From positions 4,832,001-4,896,000 of the forward strand of contig CP097899.1 of assembly GCA_023639215.1 (NCBI GenBank): 64,000 nt of DNA, written 5' to 3'. Positions 33,476 to 42,393 of this stretch are shown here, in pieces; position 1 is the first letter of the stretch; every line of letters begins with the position of its first letter. Both the position numbers and the translations under genes were made by a program. The notes beneath the pieces were generated by a model. The model saw nothing but the letters and a program-made list of their open reading frames with translations, was not told the origin of the DNA and ran no database searches. Origin of the DNA: Candidatus Pristimantibacillus lignocellulolyticus (GTDB lineage: Bacteria; Bacillota; Bacilli; Paenibacillales; Paenibacillaceae).

Positions 33476-35317
33476 TTAACTAAGATAGTTCTTTAAATCT
33501 CTTTCTAGGGATATAATCTCAATACCTAATTGTGCTGCCAACCTAGAATCACCAGCACGTTCGGCACGTACCATCAACTCTTTTTTCTGTTCTAACTCTT
33601 GCTGCCTCGGGATTTTTCGTATATCTTGTATCCAAGCATTCATAATATCATCGTCGAACGGAAATCCGCCGTCCATCATTAATATCTCAGATGCTTTTTG
33701 CTCTAATTGCTCATCTTCCAATGTAGCTATAAAGCGTGCAGCGTCTGCATCATAACCTGAAGCATAATACACATATAAATATGCAGCTAAGGCAGCATGA
33801 TTGTATACGTTAAAGGAATCACCTAATTTATCATGGACCGCCATTGCAACATCACGATTTCGCATCATAATATGCAACAAACGACGTTCTGCATTCACGT
33901 AGGCAGGCAATACAGTTGAAAGTATTTCTGTTTTCCGCTTTTCATTCCTACCATTATTCCACGAAAATTGGTTATTATCCCTTTGAGGCTTTAAATTTTG
34001 CTGCTCGATTCGATATTCATTACAATCCTGCTTCAAAACATCTAATGAAAGTTCAAATTCTTTTGACAGTTCCTTTAGATGAATTTCTCGCTCAGTGGAT
34101 GAATCTAACTCAGCAACGATTTTTATTGCATCAACGATATATTGCCGTTTGCCTTCTTCTTTAGAAAGTATATGGTTCTTTCTGGAATATATAAGCTTAA
34201 ATTTTGTAACTGAGACAGGTTCTTCTATTACTTGATAGAGGAAGTTTTCTGCTCCATATGCTTCTATATATTCATCGGGATCCATTCCTTTCGGAAGTAA
34301 AGCTACTTTTACTACAATTCCTGCCGCTTCTAATGAGGGGATGGACTTGTATGCAGCAGCTTGTCCGGCTGAATCGCCATCATAACAAACGATAACTTCA
34401 TCTGCATGACGCTTCAACAATAATGTATGTTCATCTGTTAATGCTGTTCCAAGTGTAGCAACTCCATTACTTACTCCAGCAGACCAAGCCTTTATGACAT
34501 CCATATATCCTTCGAATAGCACGATTTGCTTCGACTTTTTGATGGCGGGTCTAGCTAAATTAAGGTTATAAAGCATTTTACTTTTCGTAAACAACATCGT
34601 TTCTGGAGAATTCAAATATTTAGGTTGTCCTTCTCCAATTATTCTACCGCCAAATGCGATAGATTTACCGTTCTTATCCCATATCGGAAACATAATCCGA
34701 TTACGAAAACGGTCAAAATGGCCCTCACTGTCATTTTTGGAAGAAATCAATCCAGCTTTCTCCAACAATGCAGGTTCAAAACCACGACCTGTCAAAAAAC
34801 GCGTCAAAACGTCCCAATCACTTGGTGCAAAACCGATCATAAATTGATCAATCAGCTTATCACTCAATCCCCGCGATAATAAGTATTTCTTGGCCTCGGC
34901 ACCTTGTTGAGTATTGTTCAACAAATAATGATAGAACTTAATAGCAAGTTCATGAGCCTCAATAATTTTATTACGAGTACTATCTTGTTCTTTAGAGTGA
35001 GCACTAGTGTTAGAAGTCCACGTGATTGGTAATCCAGCATCTTCCGCAAGCATTCGTACCGCTTCCGGAAAAGTATATCCCTCCATTTCTTCGACGAATC
35101 GAATCACGTTACCTCCTTTACCACAGCCGTAGCAATGATAAATTTGTAACTCAGGGGTAACAGTGAATGAAGGAGTCTTTTCAGAATGAAACGGGCATAA
35201 CCCCTTCATGTATTTACCATTTTTAGTTAAATGAACATACTTACCGACTACTTCTACAATGTCATGATGATTTCTTACTTTATCAATGACTTCATCTGGT
35301 ATTAAGTCTCCAGCCAT
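33476..35317 (-). CDS. dnaG: DNA primase
   Basis: A 613-residue primase that makes RNA primers at the replication fork. The CHC2-type zinc site is C41, H44, C62 and C65. The catalytic core has FGGRII and the TOPRIM motifs VLFEGYMDVI and CYDGDSAG. The C-terminal ~150 residues are helical, matching the DnaB-helicase-interacting domain. It is directly upstream of sigA and downstream of yqxD. Length is typical. Confidence 0.97.
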   Translation of the reverse strand: MAGDLIPDEVIDKVRNHHDIVEVVGKYVHLTKNGKYMKGLCPFHSEKTPSFTVTPELQIYHCYGCGKGGNVIRFVEEMEGYTFPEAVRMLAEDAGLPITWTSNTSAHSKEQDSTRNKIIEAHELAIKFYHYLLNNTQQGAEAKKYLLSRGLSDKLIDQFMIGFAPSDWDVLTRFLTGRGFEPALLEKAGLISSKNDSEGHFDRFRNRIMFPIWDKNGKSIAFGGRIIGEGQPKYLNSPETMLFTKSKMLYNLNLARPAIKKSKQIVLFEGYMDVIKAWSAGVSNGVATLGTALTDEHTLLLKRHADEVIVCYDGDSAGQAAAYKSIPSLEAAGIVVKVALLPKGMDPDEYIEAYGAENFLYQVIEEPVSVTKFKLIYSRKNHILSKEEGKRQYIVDAIKIVAELDSSTEREIHLKELSKEFELSLDVLKQDCNEYRIEQQNLKPQRDNNQFSWNNGRNEKRKTEILSTVLPAYVNAERRLLHIMMRNRDVAMAVHDKLGDSFNVYNHAALAAYLYVYYASGYDADAARFIATLEDEQLEQKASEILMMDGGFPFDDDIMNAWIQDIRKIPRQQELEQKKELMVRAERAGDSRLAAQLGIEIISLERDLKNYLS

Positions 35318-35377
35318 AGTTCATCACCTTCACTATTAACACCATAATAATATTCGCTAAACTTCACAGTTCTCCTG

Positions 35378-35821
35378 CTAATTTCTTAAAAGTTTTGTCA
35401 ACTTTTGTTGAAATCTTTTTCTATCTTCATCTGAAAATGGCTTCGGACCCTTGCTACGCATGCCTTGTCTGCGTCTTTTAGCAGATTCTGCTCTACGCTC
35501 TAACAAGTAGTCAATGTTGTCGTCAGTATATTGTTCACCACGAAATGAGATCGTAATCGCATGTTTTGCCATGACAATACATGCCAATCCAAAATCTTGT
35601 GTTATAACAAGATCTCCTCGTTTCACATAATTAGCAATATACATATCCGCTGATTGATCACTTCGATCTACTTGAATCATTTCGACATCCTCTACATCAG
35701 GTAAGCGATGATCAAAAGATGCGACCATACACACTGAAGTTTGAAATTTACGAGCCGTTTCGATAATTTCAGTTTTGACAGGACACGCATCACCATCAAC
35801 GATGATCTTCATCTCATTCAC
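35378..35821 (-). CDS. yqxD: YaiI/YqxD family (DUF188) protein
   Basis: A 147-residue protein of UPF0178. It opens MKIIVDGDACPVKTEII after a possible earlier start, with LVITQDFGLACIVMAKH and a basic C-terminus (KRRRQGMRSKGPKPF). The fold is PIN/NYN-like, suggesting a nuclease, but the activity is not established. It sits between yqfL and dnaG as in Bacillus. The second ATG (codon 4) is equally likely as start. Confidence 0.9.
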   Translation of the reverse strand: MNEMKIIVDGDACPVKTEIIETARKFQTSVCMVASFDHRLPDVEDVEMIQVDRSDQSADMYIANYVKRGDLVITQDFGLACIVMAKHAITISFRGEQYTDDNIDYLLERRAESAKRRRQGMRSKGPKPFSDEDRKRFQQKLTKLLRN

Positions 35822-35899
35822 CTTCTCAGATCTAACATACTAAATATAGTGTATTCAATATTATATACGCTACATAGGCAAAAAATCCTCTTTAATACA

Positions 35900-35940
35900 A
35901 GTTCAAAAAGCAGGATTTCAGAATCAAGATGATAAAGTGC
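35900..35940. repeat. Solo end fragment of the palindromic element
   Basis: GTTCAAAAAGCAGGATTTCAGAATCAAGATGATAAAG is the left end of the family (compare 42221 onward) without the rest. It lies between yqfL and yqxD. Confidence 0.6.
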
Positions 35941-35955
35941 TGCTAATAATATTAA

Positions 35956-36771
35956 TTAGCCTTTTCTGACCTTCTCCATAATAAGACTTGCCGTTTCTTC
36001 TACAGCGCGGTGAGACACATCAATAACAGTACATTGCAATCTTTCCATTATGTCCGATGCATATTTAAGTTCATGTTGTATCCGTTCTGTAGTAGCATAA
36101 GATGCTGTATCAGGCAAACCTAACGCTTTTAAGCGCTCTTTGCGGATGATGTTTAAATAATTCAAATCTATCGTTAGTCCGATTATTTTGGAATTTTTCA
36201 CTTGGAACAATTCATCAGGTGGTTTGATCTCAGGTACAAGCGGAACATTTGCAACTTTGAACTTTTGATGTGCTAGATACATAGATAACGGAGTTTTCGA
36301 CGTGCGCGAAACACCAACAAGAACGATATCAGCCTTCCTTACACCAGAAGTATCTCTAGCATCATCGTATTTCACTGCAAATTCCACCGCTTCAACCTTT
36401 TTGAAATAATCAGCGTCAAGAACGTGGTTTAGACCAGGTTCTTGACGAGATTTTTTACCCGTTCGAGTTTCTAACGTCTCAATAAAGGGACCAAGCAGAT
36501 CAATCGCTTGAATGTCTAATTGTTCAGCTAACAGCTTCATTCGCTCACGTAGATGCGGAATGACAAGCGTATACATGACAATAGCATCTAACTGCTTCAC
36601 CTTTAATGCTACTTGATCAATAGCTGCTTCATTCGTAACGAATGGCGCTCGGCGAATGTCAGCATGAATGGGATGAAATTGAGCTATTGCCGCTCTAACT
36701 ACAAGTTCTCCCGTATCACCTGCTGCATCTGAAACGACATAGACAATGACATCAGATTGTGAATCTGGCAA
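35956..36771 (-). CDS. Pyruvate, phosphate (or water) dikinase regulatory protein YqfL
   Basis: A 271-residue DUF299-family bifunctional kinase/phosphorylase. The P-loop GVSRTSKT is at residues 153-160, followed by PLSMYLA. The N-terminal VYVVSDAAGDTGE is conserved. In this family it uses ADP to switch pyruvate phosphate dikinase off and phosphate to switch it on; PEP synthase is the alternative target. No dikinase gene is in this window. Its ribosome binding site is the end of the 68-bp leader repeat. B. subtilis has ccpN (yqzB) between glyS and yqfL; it is absent here. Confidence 0.9.
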   Translation of the reverse strand: MPDSQSDVIVYVVSDAAGDTGELVVRAAIAQFHPIHADIRRAPFVTNEAAIDQVALKVKQLDAIVMYTLVIPHLRERMKLLAEQLDIQAIDLLGPFIETLETRTGKKSRQEPGLNHVLDADYFKKVEAVEFAVKYDDARDTSGVRKADIVLVGVSRTSKTPLSMYLAHQKFKVANVPLVPEIKPPDELFQVKNSKIIGLTIDLNYLNIIRKERLKALGLPDTASYATTERIQHELKYASDIMERLQCTVIDVSHRAVEETASLIMEKVRKG

Positions 36772-36778
36772 TGAAAAT

Positions 36779-36849
36779 CCCTCCTAAAACTTTTTGTTGC
36801 TTACTATATAACTTCCTTTACAACAAAAAGTTACTTCGAAAGCATATGC
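36779..36849 (-). repeat. 68-bp leader repeat ending in the RBS, copy B (yqfL)
   Basis: On the minus strand it runs from ATATGCTTTCGAAGTAAC to CAACAAAAAGTTTTAGGAGG. The 12-bp perfect inverted repeat AACTTTTTGTTG...CAACAAAAAGTT abuts the ribosome binding site. Best preserved of the three copies. Confidence 0.72.
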
Positions 36850-36860
36850 CAAACTTATTG

Positions 36861-38945
36861 TTACGCCCACACTAATTTAGAAAGATCGGCAATTTGATGG
36901 ATGTCATCAGCAATTAAAGCTAAAGTTGCTAAACGATTGCGTTTCACAGCTTCATCTTCGGCCATAACCATTACAGAATCGAAATAAGCAACGATAGCTT
37001 CACGTAGCGACGCAAGTAGATCATATGCTGCTTCTACATTACGTGTAGATATGGATGCAACAAATTGCGGATGTACATTATTCCAAGTAGTATATAGTGC
37101 TTGTTCAGATGATTCTTGGAATAGTGACTCATCAACTTGTTTTGTTTCTGCTTTAGAAGCCAAATTGCATACACGGTTAAATGCTTCTACATTTGTTTTA
37201 AAGTTCGCTTTACTCGTATCTTCCAGTTGAGTCATTAATACTTTCGCACGTTCCTTAGTAAGAAGTAAATCACTGAAACCTGCAACCATAACAGCATCAA
37301 TTACATCATACTTGGCACCTTGTTCAGATAACCAATTTTTTACACGCAATCCGAAGAAATCTTGCAAATCTTTAGAAATTTCTTCAATTGCACGTTTCAT
37401 GCCACGCTTTTCATGAACAGATAGACTAAGCTCGAATAACTGTTTCAATGATAATTGAAGATCGTGTGCTAATAATATTTGTACAATACCGGTAGCTTGA
37501 CGACGAAGTGCATATGGATCTTGAGAACCCGTAGGAACAATGCCAATTGAGAAACAGCCTACAATAGTATCAATTTTATCCGCAAGACTGACAATTGCTC
37601 CTACCATATGTGAAGGAACAGCATCACCAGAGAAGCGCGGTTGATAATGCTCATTAATAGCTTTTGCGACTTCAGTATCCTCACCAAGACGCGTTGCATA
37701 ATCTTCACCCATAATACCTTGTAGTTCAGGGAATTCGTATACCATCTGAGAAACTAGATCGAATTTACAAATAGCAGCTGCGCGATCTACTTTTGTTTGC
37801 GTAGATTTTTCTACTTGTAATTGCTCTGCAATAAGATTGGCAGTAGTTACTGTGCGACGAACTTTATCACCAACTGAACCTAGCTCTTCATGATATACAA
37901 TATTTTCAAGCTTCGATAACGCGGCTTCAATCGTTAATTTATGATCCTCTTCATAGAAGAATTTCGCATCTGATAGACGTGCGCGAAGTACTTTTTCATT
38001 ACCTTTGGCAACAACATCAATCGAATGAGCGTCACCATTTCGAACGGTTACGAAGAACGGTAGCAACTTCCCAGCCTGATCCAACACCGGGAAGTAACGT
38101 TGATGTTCACGCATTGAAGTAATGAGTACCTCTTGCGGGATGTGTAGGAATGATTCTTCATATGTTCCAAACAATGTACTCGGATATTCAACAAGGAATA
38201 ATACTTCTTCAAGAAGATCTTCCTTAATTGCAATTTTCCAATTTTTCTCTGAGGCAAGTGTATCAATCTGCTTAACGATTAATTGTTGACGCTCTTCTAC
38301 ATCAACAATAACGGATTGTTGACGAAGTTTAGCTACGTAATCACTAGCATTATCAATCGTAGTTTCTTCTCCTAAGAAGCGATGTCCACGAGAAATGCGT
38401 CCAGTAGCCACACCAGCAAGTTCAAAATTAACTACATCATTACCGAACAACGCTATCATCCAACGAATCGGACGCACGAAACGCATCTCATGACTGCCCC
38501 AACGCATATTTTTCGGGAAAGACATAGAAGTAATCACATCTACGAAACCTTGAGAAAGTAGACTGGATGTTTCCACACCAATGCTGCTTTTCTTCGCATA
38601 CACATATTCCACACCAGCAAGTTCTTGGAAGTACAACGCTTCAGGTTCAACACCTTGACTACGTGCGAAACCAAGCGCTGCTTTGCTCCAATTTCCAGCT
38701 TCATCTTTAGCAATTTTACGAGCTGGACCTTTTGCTTCTTCTTCTATGTCGCTTTGCTTGTCCGCTACATCCGTAACAATTAGAGCTAGACGACGAGGTG
38801 TTGCATAACTATTAATAGCTGTAAAAGAAATGCGATGGTCATTTAACCATTTTTCGAATTTTTGTTGTAATTGCTCCATTGCGCCTCGTACAAAACGAGC
38901 AGGAACTTCTTCCAAACCAATTTCTAATAATAAGTCTTTAGCCAT
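36861..38945 (-). CDS. glyS: Glycyl-tRNA synthetase beta subunit
   Basis: A 694-residue beta subunit of the alpha2beta2 bacterial glycyl-tRNA synthetase. The opening KDLLLEIGLEEVPARFVRGA is characteristic, as are FPKNMRWG and RFVRPIRWM near residues 145-165. The HD-like middle domain (LGSVGDKVRRT) and the C-terminal anticodon-binding DALR-type region follow. It binds and positions tRNA(Gly) for the alpha subunit. It starts one base after the glyQ stop codon, so both are under the same T-box. Confidence 0.97.
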   Translation of the reverse strand: MAKDLLLEIGLEEVPARFVRGAMEQLQQKFEKWLNDHRISFTAINSYATPRRLALIVTDVADKQSDIEEEAKGPARKIAKDEAGNWSKAALGFARSQGVEPEALYFQELAGVEYVYAKKSSIGVETSSLLSQGFVDVITSMSFPKNMRWGSHEMRFVRPIRWMIALFGNDVVNFELAGVATGRISRGHRFLGEETTIDNASDYVAKLRQQSVIVDVEERQQLIVKQIDTLASEKNWKIAIKEDLLEEVLFLVEYPSTLFGTYEESFLHIPQEVLITSMREHQRYFPVLDQAGKLLPFFVTVRNGDAHSIDVVAKGNEKVLRARLSDAKFFYEEDHKLTIEAALSKLENIVYHEELGSVGDKVRRTVTTANLIAEQLQVEKSTQTKVDRAAAICKFDLVSQMVYEFPELQGIMGEDYATRLGEDTEVAKAINEHYQPRFSGDAVPSHMVGAIVSLADKIDTIVGCFSIGIVPTGSQDPYALRRQATGIVQILLAHDLQLSLKQLFELSLSVHEKRGMKRAIEEISKDLQDFFGLRVKNWLSEQGAKYDVIDAVMVAGFSDLLLTKERAKVLMTQLEDTSKANFKTNVEAFNRVCNLASKAETKQVDESLFQESSEQALYTTWNNVHPQFVASISTRNVEAAYDLLASLREAIVAYFDSVMVMAEDEAVKRNRLATLALIADDIHQIADLSKLVWA

Positions 38946-38946
38946 C

Positions 38947-39825
38947 TTACTTCTCTCCTTTCTTCAATAACGGGAATCCTAAACGTTCACGTTCCTCTAG
39001 GTATGTTGAAGCAATTGATCTAGCTAAATTACGAACACGACCAATGTATCCCGTTCTTTCGGTAACACTAATTGCACCTCGTGCATCTAACAAGTTAAAT
39101 GTATGGGAACATTTCAATACATAATCGTAAGCAGGGAAGACAAGGCTCTGGTCCATTGTTTTTTTAGCTTCTTCTTCATACATATTAAATAGTGAGAATA
39201 ACATCGCCGTATCTGATGTTTCAAATGTATATTTGGAATGTTCAAATTCAGGTTGGTGGAATACATCGCCATAAGTAACACCATCTACCCACTCAAGATC
39301 AAACACATTGTCTTTTTGTTGAATATACGAAGCTAGACGCTCCATACCATAAGTAATCTCAACTGCTATCGGGCTCATATCAATACCGCCAACTTGTTGG
39401 AAATAAGTAAATTGCGTAATTTCCATACCATCAAGCCATACTTCCCATCCAAGACCCCAAGCACCTAGTGTTGGAGATTCCCAGTTATCTTCTACGAAGC
39501 GGATATCATGCTCTCTTGCATCGATACCTAGACGTTTCAGACTTTCAAGATATAGCTCCTGAATATTATCTGGAGAAGGTTTTAAGATAACTTGGAATTG
39601 ATGATGTTGATAAAGACGGTTAGGGTTTTCACCATAACGACCATCAGCAGGACGACGGGAAGGCTCAACATATGCTACATTCCATGGCTCAGGACCGATC
39701 GAACGTAGAAACGTCATTGGATTCATCGTTCCAGCACCTTTTTCAACGTCATACGGCTGTACTAGAATACAGTTTTGTTCTGCCCAAAATTGTTGCAGTG
39801 TTAAAATCATATTTTGAAAATTCAT
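38947..39825 (-). CDS. glyQ: Glycyl-tRNA synthetase alpha subunit
   Basis: A 292-residue class II catalytic subunit. It begins MNFQNMILTLQQFWAEQNCI and contains GAGTMNPMTFLRSIGPEPWN, the alpha-subunit signature, and YGMERLASYIQ. It forms glycyl-adenylate and charges tRNA(Gly) with GlyS. The start follows AAGGGG. It is the first gene after a glycine T-box leader with its own consensus promoter. Confidence 0.97.
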   Translation of the reverse strand: MNFQNMILTLQQFWAEQNCILVQPYDVEKGAGTMNPMTFLRSIGPEPWNVAYVEPSRRPADGRYGENPNRLYQHHQFQVILKPSPDNIQELYLESLKRLGIDAREHDIRFVEDNWESPTLGAWGLGWEVWLDGMEITQFTYFQQVGGIDMSPIAVEITYGMERLASYIQQKDNVFDLEWVDGVTYGDVFHQPEFEHSKYTFETSDTAMLFSLFNMYEEEAKKTMDQSLVFPAYDYVLKCSHTFNLLDARGAISVTERTGYIGRVRNLARSIASTYLEERERLGFPLLKKGEK

Positions 39826-39883
39826 TCACGTTCAACCCCTTAATCTTTCATTTTCTTTGGTTCAGGACATCTTGGCAAACAAA

Positions 39884-40106
39884 AAAACTCCCGCCTCTAC
39901 GCCTGTTCCCAGACATAGGGACGAGAGTTATATTCCCGCGGTTCCACCCTACTTGACTATTCTTCTGAATAATCCACTTTCATTCGAACGGCTCCAGAGC
40001 GCCACGTATTAAGTTCGATCTGTTAGGCTTTCACCACCCCTAACTCGCTATTTGAGCGAACACATCTATACGTTTCTCTTTCTCAGCCTCATATTGATAT
40101 TCTCAT
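39884..40106 (-). ncRNA. T-box leader, glycine type, for glyQS
   Basis: On the minus strand the leader has GGGGTGGTGAAAGCC in the Stem I apical part and a helix ACGTAT/ATACGT next to GGC (40001-40003), the likely Gly specifier. The T-box GGTGGAACCGCGG lies at 39936-39948. The terminator arms (39884-39929) are followed by seven T. Uncharged tRNA(Gly) is expected to favour read-through into glyQ. The specifier is assigned by position next to the helix, so it is less certain than the leader itself. Confidence 0.9.
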
Positions 40107-40135
40107 ATTCTATTCAACTATCGGGCAATTGTCAA
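40107..40135 (-). promoter_or_regulatory. Promoter of glyQS, -35 overlapping the recO stop codon
   Basis: Minus-strand TTGACA (40130-40135), 17 bases and TAGAAT (40107-40112). The TGA stop of recO (40132-40134) lies within the -35 hexamer. Confidence 0.85.
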
Positions 40136-40875
40136 ACTAATTTGCCTAAGTTATCCAAGAACTGACGAGTTTTTAACTTCAAACCTAATTGAGCGTCAAT
40201 TAATCCACGAATAAGTATCGTTAGTTCCTTTTTTGTTTCTGCTGAAACGGTAATATTTCCGATTCGACGCATATCCATTCCTTTGAAAAATCTAAGTAAT
40301 TTCAAAGCGGAATCACTAATCAGTACTAGGGAAGCGTCATTAGAAGAGCATCTGGAGCACACAATCCCACCTGAATAAAATGACATTTTGAATGGGCCGA
40401 CATGATTACCACAATGAATGCATTCTTCAACAACGGGACTGTAGCCCGTCATTTGCAATACTTTCAATTCATACAGTTGAGTAACTACCTCGAAGTCTTT
40501 ACCGTCTGAGAGTGCAGCAAAACATGCTTTCAATTGTTCAAAATGTTGTACATTCACTTCATCTTCAAGAATACCTCGATCGGTTAATTCTGCAATGTAG
40601 GATGCATGGGCAGACAGATCAAGATCTGACCGCAGAGAATGATTTGAAGAAATGATTTCAGCAGTTTGCAACGTGCCTAATCCTGTATTTCGTACAAATG
40701 AGAACTCTCCATATGTAAAAGGTTGTGCAAGCGAGGCATGCTTGCTACGGACCTTTTTGGCACCGCGCACAAGCACGCCTACCTTACCGGAATTATTCGT
40801 TATGAGTGTAATTATTTTATGTGTCTCACCATAGTCCATCGTTCTTAATACGATACCTTCAACTCGATACAGCAT
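40132..40875 (-). CDS. recO: DNA repair protein RecO
   Basis: A 247-residue RecO. It has an N-terminal OB fold (MLYRVEGIVLRTMDYGETHK) and a four-cysteine zinc site C..C and C..C (ECIHCGNH, VCSRCSS) in the C-terminal half. It loads RecA on SSB-coated DNA with RecR. I chose the ATG at 40875 because GGGGGAAG lies 6 bases before it; the GTG seven codons earlier begins in front of that site. It is downstream of yqzL and era. The 3' end overlaps the glyQS promoter. Confidence 0.94.
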   Translation of the reverse strand: MLYRVEGIVLRTMDYGETHKIITLITNNSGKVGVLVRGAKKVRSKHASLAQPFTYGEFSFVRNTGLGTLQTAEIISSNHSLRSDLDLSAHASYIAELTDRGILEDEVNVQHFEQLKACFAALSDGKDFEVVTQLYELKVLQMTGYSPVVEECIHCGNHVGPFKMSFYSGGIVCSRCSSNDASLVLISDSALKLLRFFKGMDMRRIGNITVSAETKKELTILIRGLIDAQLGLKLKTRQFLDNLGKLV

Positions 40876-40925
40876 TGTATTACTTCCCCCAACCACGGAC
40901 GATTAGAAGTGAACATACTCGAAGA

Positions 40926-41084
40926 TTACAGTTTCCCTTCTTCAAGAGGTATTTCTTCAAAATCATCCTGAATGCCAATTGCATCGGTATCGATCGAATC
41001 TTTTTGCTCCTCCATTGCTTTGAACAGCAAGTAAGACTCGACATCCCCGGTTAACGCAAAATATTTCCACGAAAATTCTCTCAT
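40926..41084 (-). CDS. YqzL family small protein
   Basis: A 52-residue protein starting MREFSWKYFALTGDVESYLL, the YqzL signature (aromatic-rich N-terminus, TGDVxxYLLFK). It has an acidic tail. The ATG at 41084 follows AAAGGATGG and is preferred over a frame extension of 19 codons. Its location between era and recO is the conserved YqzL position. Function unknown. Confidence 0.85.
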   Translation of the reverse strand: MREFSWKYFALTGDVESYLLFKAMEEQKDSIDTDAIGIQDDFEEIPLEEGKL

Positions 41085-41178
41085 TCGTATCCATCCTTTC
41101 CGCCTAGGAAATGCTACTCCAGATGGTATTAGGATGAACACATTATCGAAAACTATCCTTAGTAAATTACGTCATTTA

Positions 41179-42096
41179 CTAATCATGCTTGAATCCAAGA
41201 TCATTAAGCACCCTGTCTTGATTACGCCAATCTTTCTTAACTTTTACCCAAATTTCAAGGAAAACTTTTGAGCCAAGTAAATTTTCTATATCAATTCGCG
41301 CATTTTTGCCGACTTCTTTCAGCAGAGCTCCACGTTTACCAATGATGATTCCTTTTTGTGAATCACGCTCAACAAATACAACTGCCCCGATATAGACAAC
41401 TCCGTTGTCTTGAACACGCATATCTTCTATATTTACAGCAATTGAATGCGGAATTTCATCACGAGTTAGATGTAAAATCTTCTCACGGATCATTTCTGCA
41501 CAAACAAATTGTTCAGGATGATCCGTAACTTGGTCTGCTGGATAATACTGAGGGCCCTCAGGTAAATATCTACCTAATTGCTCCATTAACGTGTTAATAT
41601 TATTACCATTCAATGCTGAGATCGGCACGATTTCTGCAAAGGAATACAAATCTTTATACTTCATAATTGTTTTCATTAAAGATTCTGGATCCACTTTGTC
41701 TAATTTATTGATAACTAAAAAGACAGGCGTTTTAACCTTTTGCAATTGTTCAATAATATAACGATCACCGCCGCCAATTGGTTCAGATGCATCAATAAGA
41801 AACATTACTGCTTCGACCTCACGCAGTGCGCTTTCTGCTGATTTCATCATGTAGTTTCCAAGTTTGGAGTTTGGTTTATGGATACCAGGTGTATCAAGGA
41901 ATACGATTTGCATATCATCCTTCGTATATACACCATGAATTTTATTACGTGTTGTTTGTGGCTTGTCTGACATAATTGCAATTTTTTGACCGATAAGATT
42001 ATTCATTAATGTAGATTTACCTACATTCGGTCTGCCGATAATAGCTACGAATCCTGAGCGAAATTTTCTCTTGCTGTTAGTTGTTTGTTGACTCAT
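41179..42096 (-). CDS. era: GTPase Era
   Basis: A 305-residue Era-type GTPase. G1 GRPNVGKS is at residues 21-28, with G3 DTPG and G4 NKLD. A C-terminal KH domain (GIIIGKRGALLKEVGKNARI) is present. It binds the 16S rRNA 3' end and assists 30S maturation; its neighbour YbeY acts in the same process. Upstream, two palindromic elements separate it from cdd. Full length. Confidence 0.97.
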   Translation of the reverse strand: MSQQTTNSKRKFRSGFVAIIGRPNVGKSTLMNNLIGQKIAIMSDKPQTTRNKIHGVYTKDDMQIVFLDTPGIHKPNSKLGNYMMKSAESALREVEAVMFLIDASEPIGGGDRYIIEQLQKVKTPVFLVINKLDKVDPESLMKTIMKYKDLYSFAEIVPISALNGNNINTLMEQLGRYLPEGPQYYPADQVTDHPEQFVCAEMIREKILHLTRDEIPHSIAVNIEDMRVQDNGVVYIGAVVFVERDSQKGIIIGKRGALLKEVGKNARIDIENLLGSKVFLEIWVKVKKDWRNQDRVLNDLGFKHD

Positions 42097-42137
42097 TAAT
42101 TATTGCTCCTTCTAAAAACTATTTATTAATTAATCAA

Positions 42138-42204
42138 TGGGGCATATTCGATGTCGAATATACGACGAATCTAATCATCGTTAGCAAAGTCCATTTTTTG
42201 AACT
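42138..42204. repeat. Right-half fragment of palindromic element upstream of era
   Basis: GGCATATTCGATGTCGAAT through CATTTTTTGAACT matches the right half of the complete element next to it (42221-42393), in the same orientation. The gap between the two resembles the linker in the tandem arrays. Confidence 0.7.
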
Positions 42205-42220
42205 ACCTCTTCCAATTACG

Positions 42221-42393
42221 GTTCAAAAAGTGGGCTTTCAGAATCGAGAAGATGAAGCGCTACTTGCGGAAGGAGGAAACGCAAATGTACGTTATTGGTA
42301 CATGCGTACCGGACTTCCCAAGTTCGGTTCATATTCGATGTCGAATAATCGACGTTAGCAAATACAATGTTATCAAAGCCCACTGTTTGAACT
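42221..42393. repeat. Full palindromic element abutting cdd
   Basis: 173 bp from GTTCAAAAAGTGGGCTTTC to AAGCCCACTGTTTGAACT, with a central ATGTACGTTATTGGTACATG dyad. Its outermost bases form part of the cdd stop codon (TAG at 42392-42394, minus strand). Confidence 0.85.
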
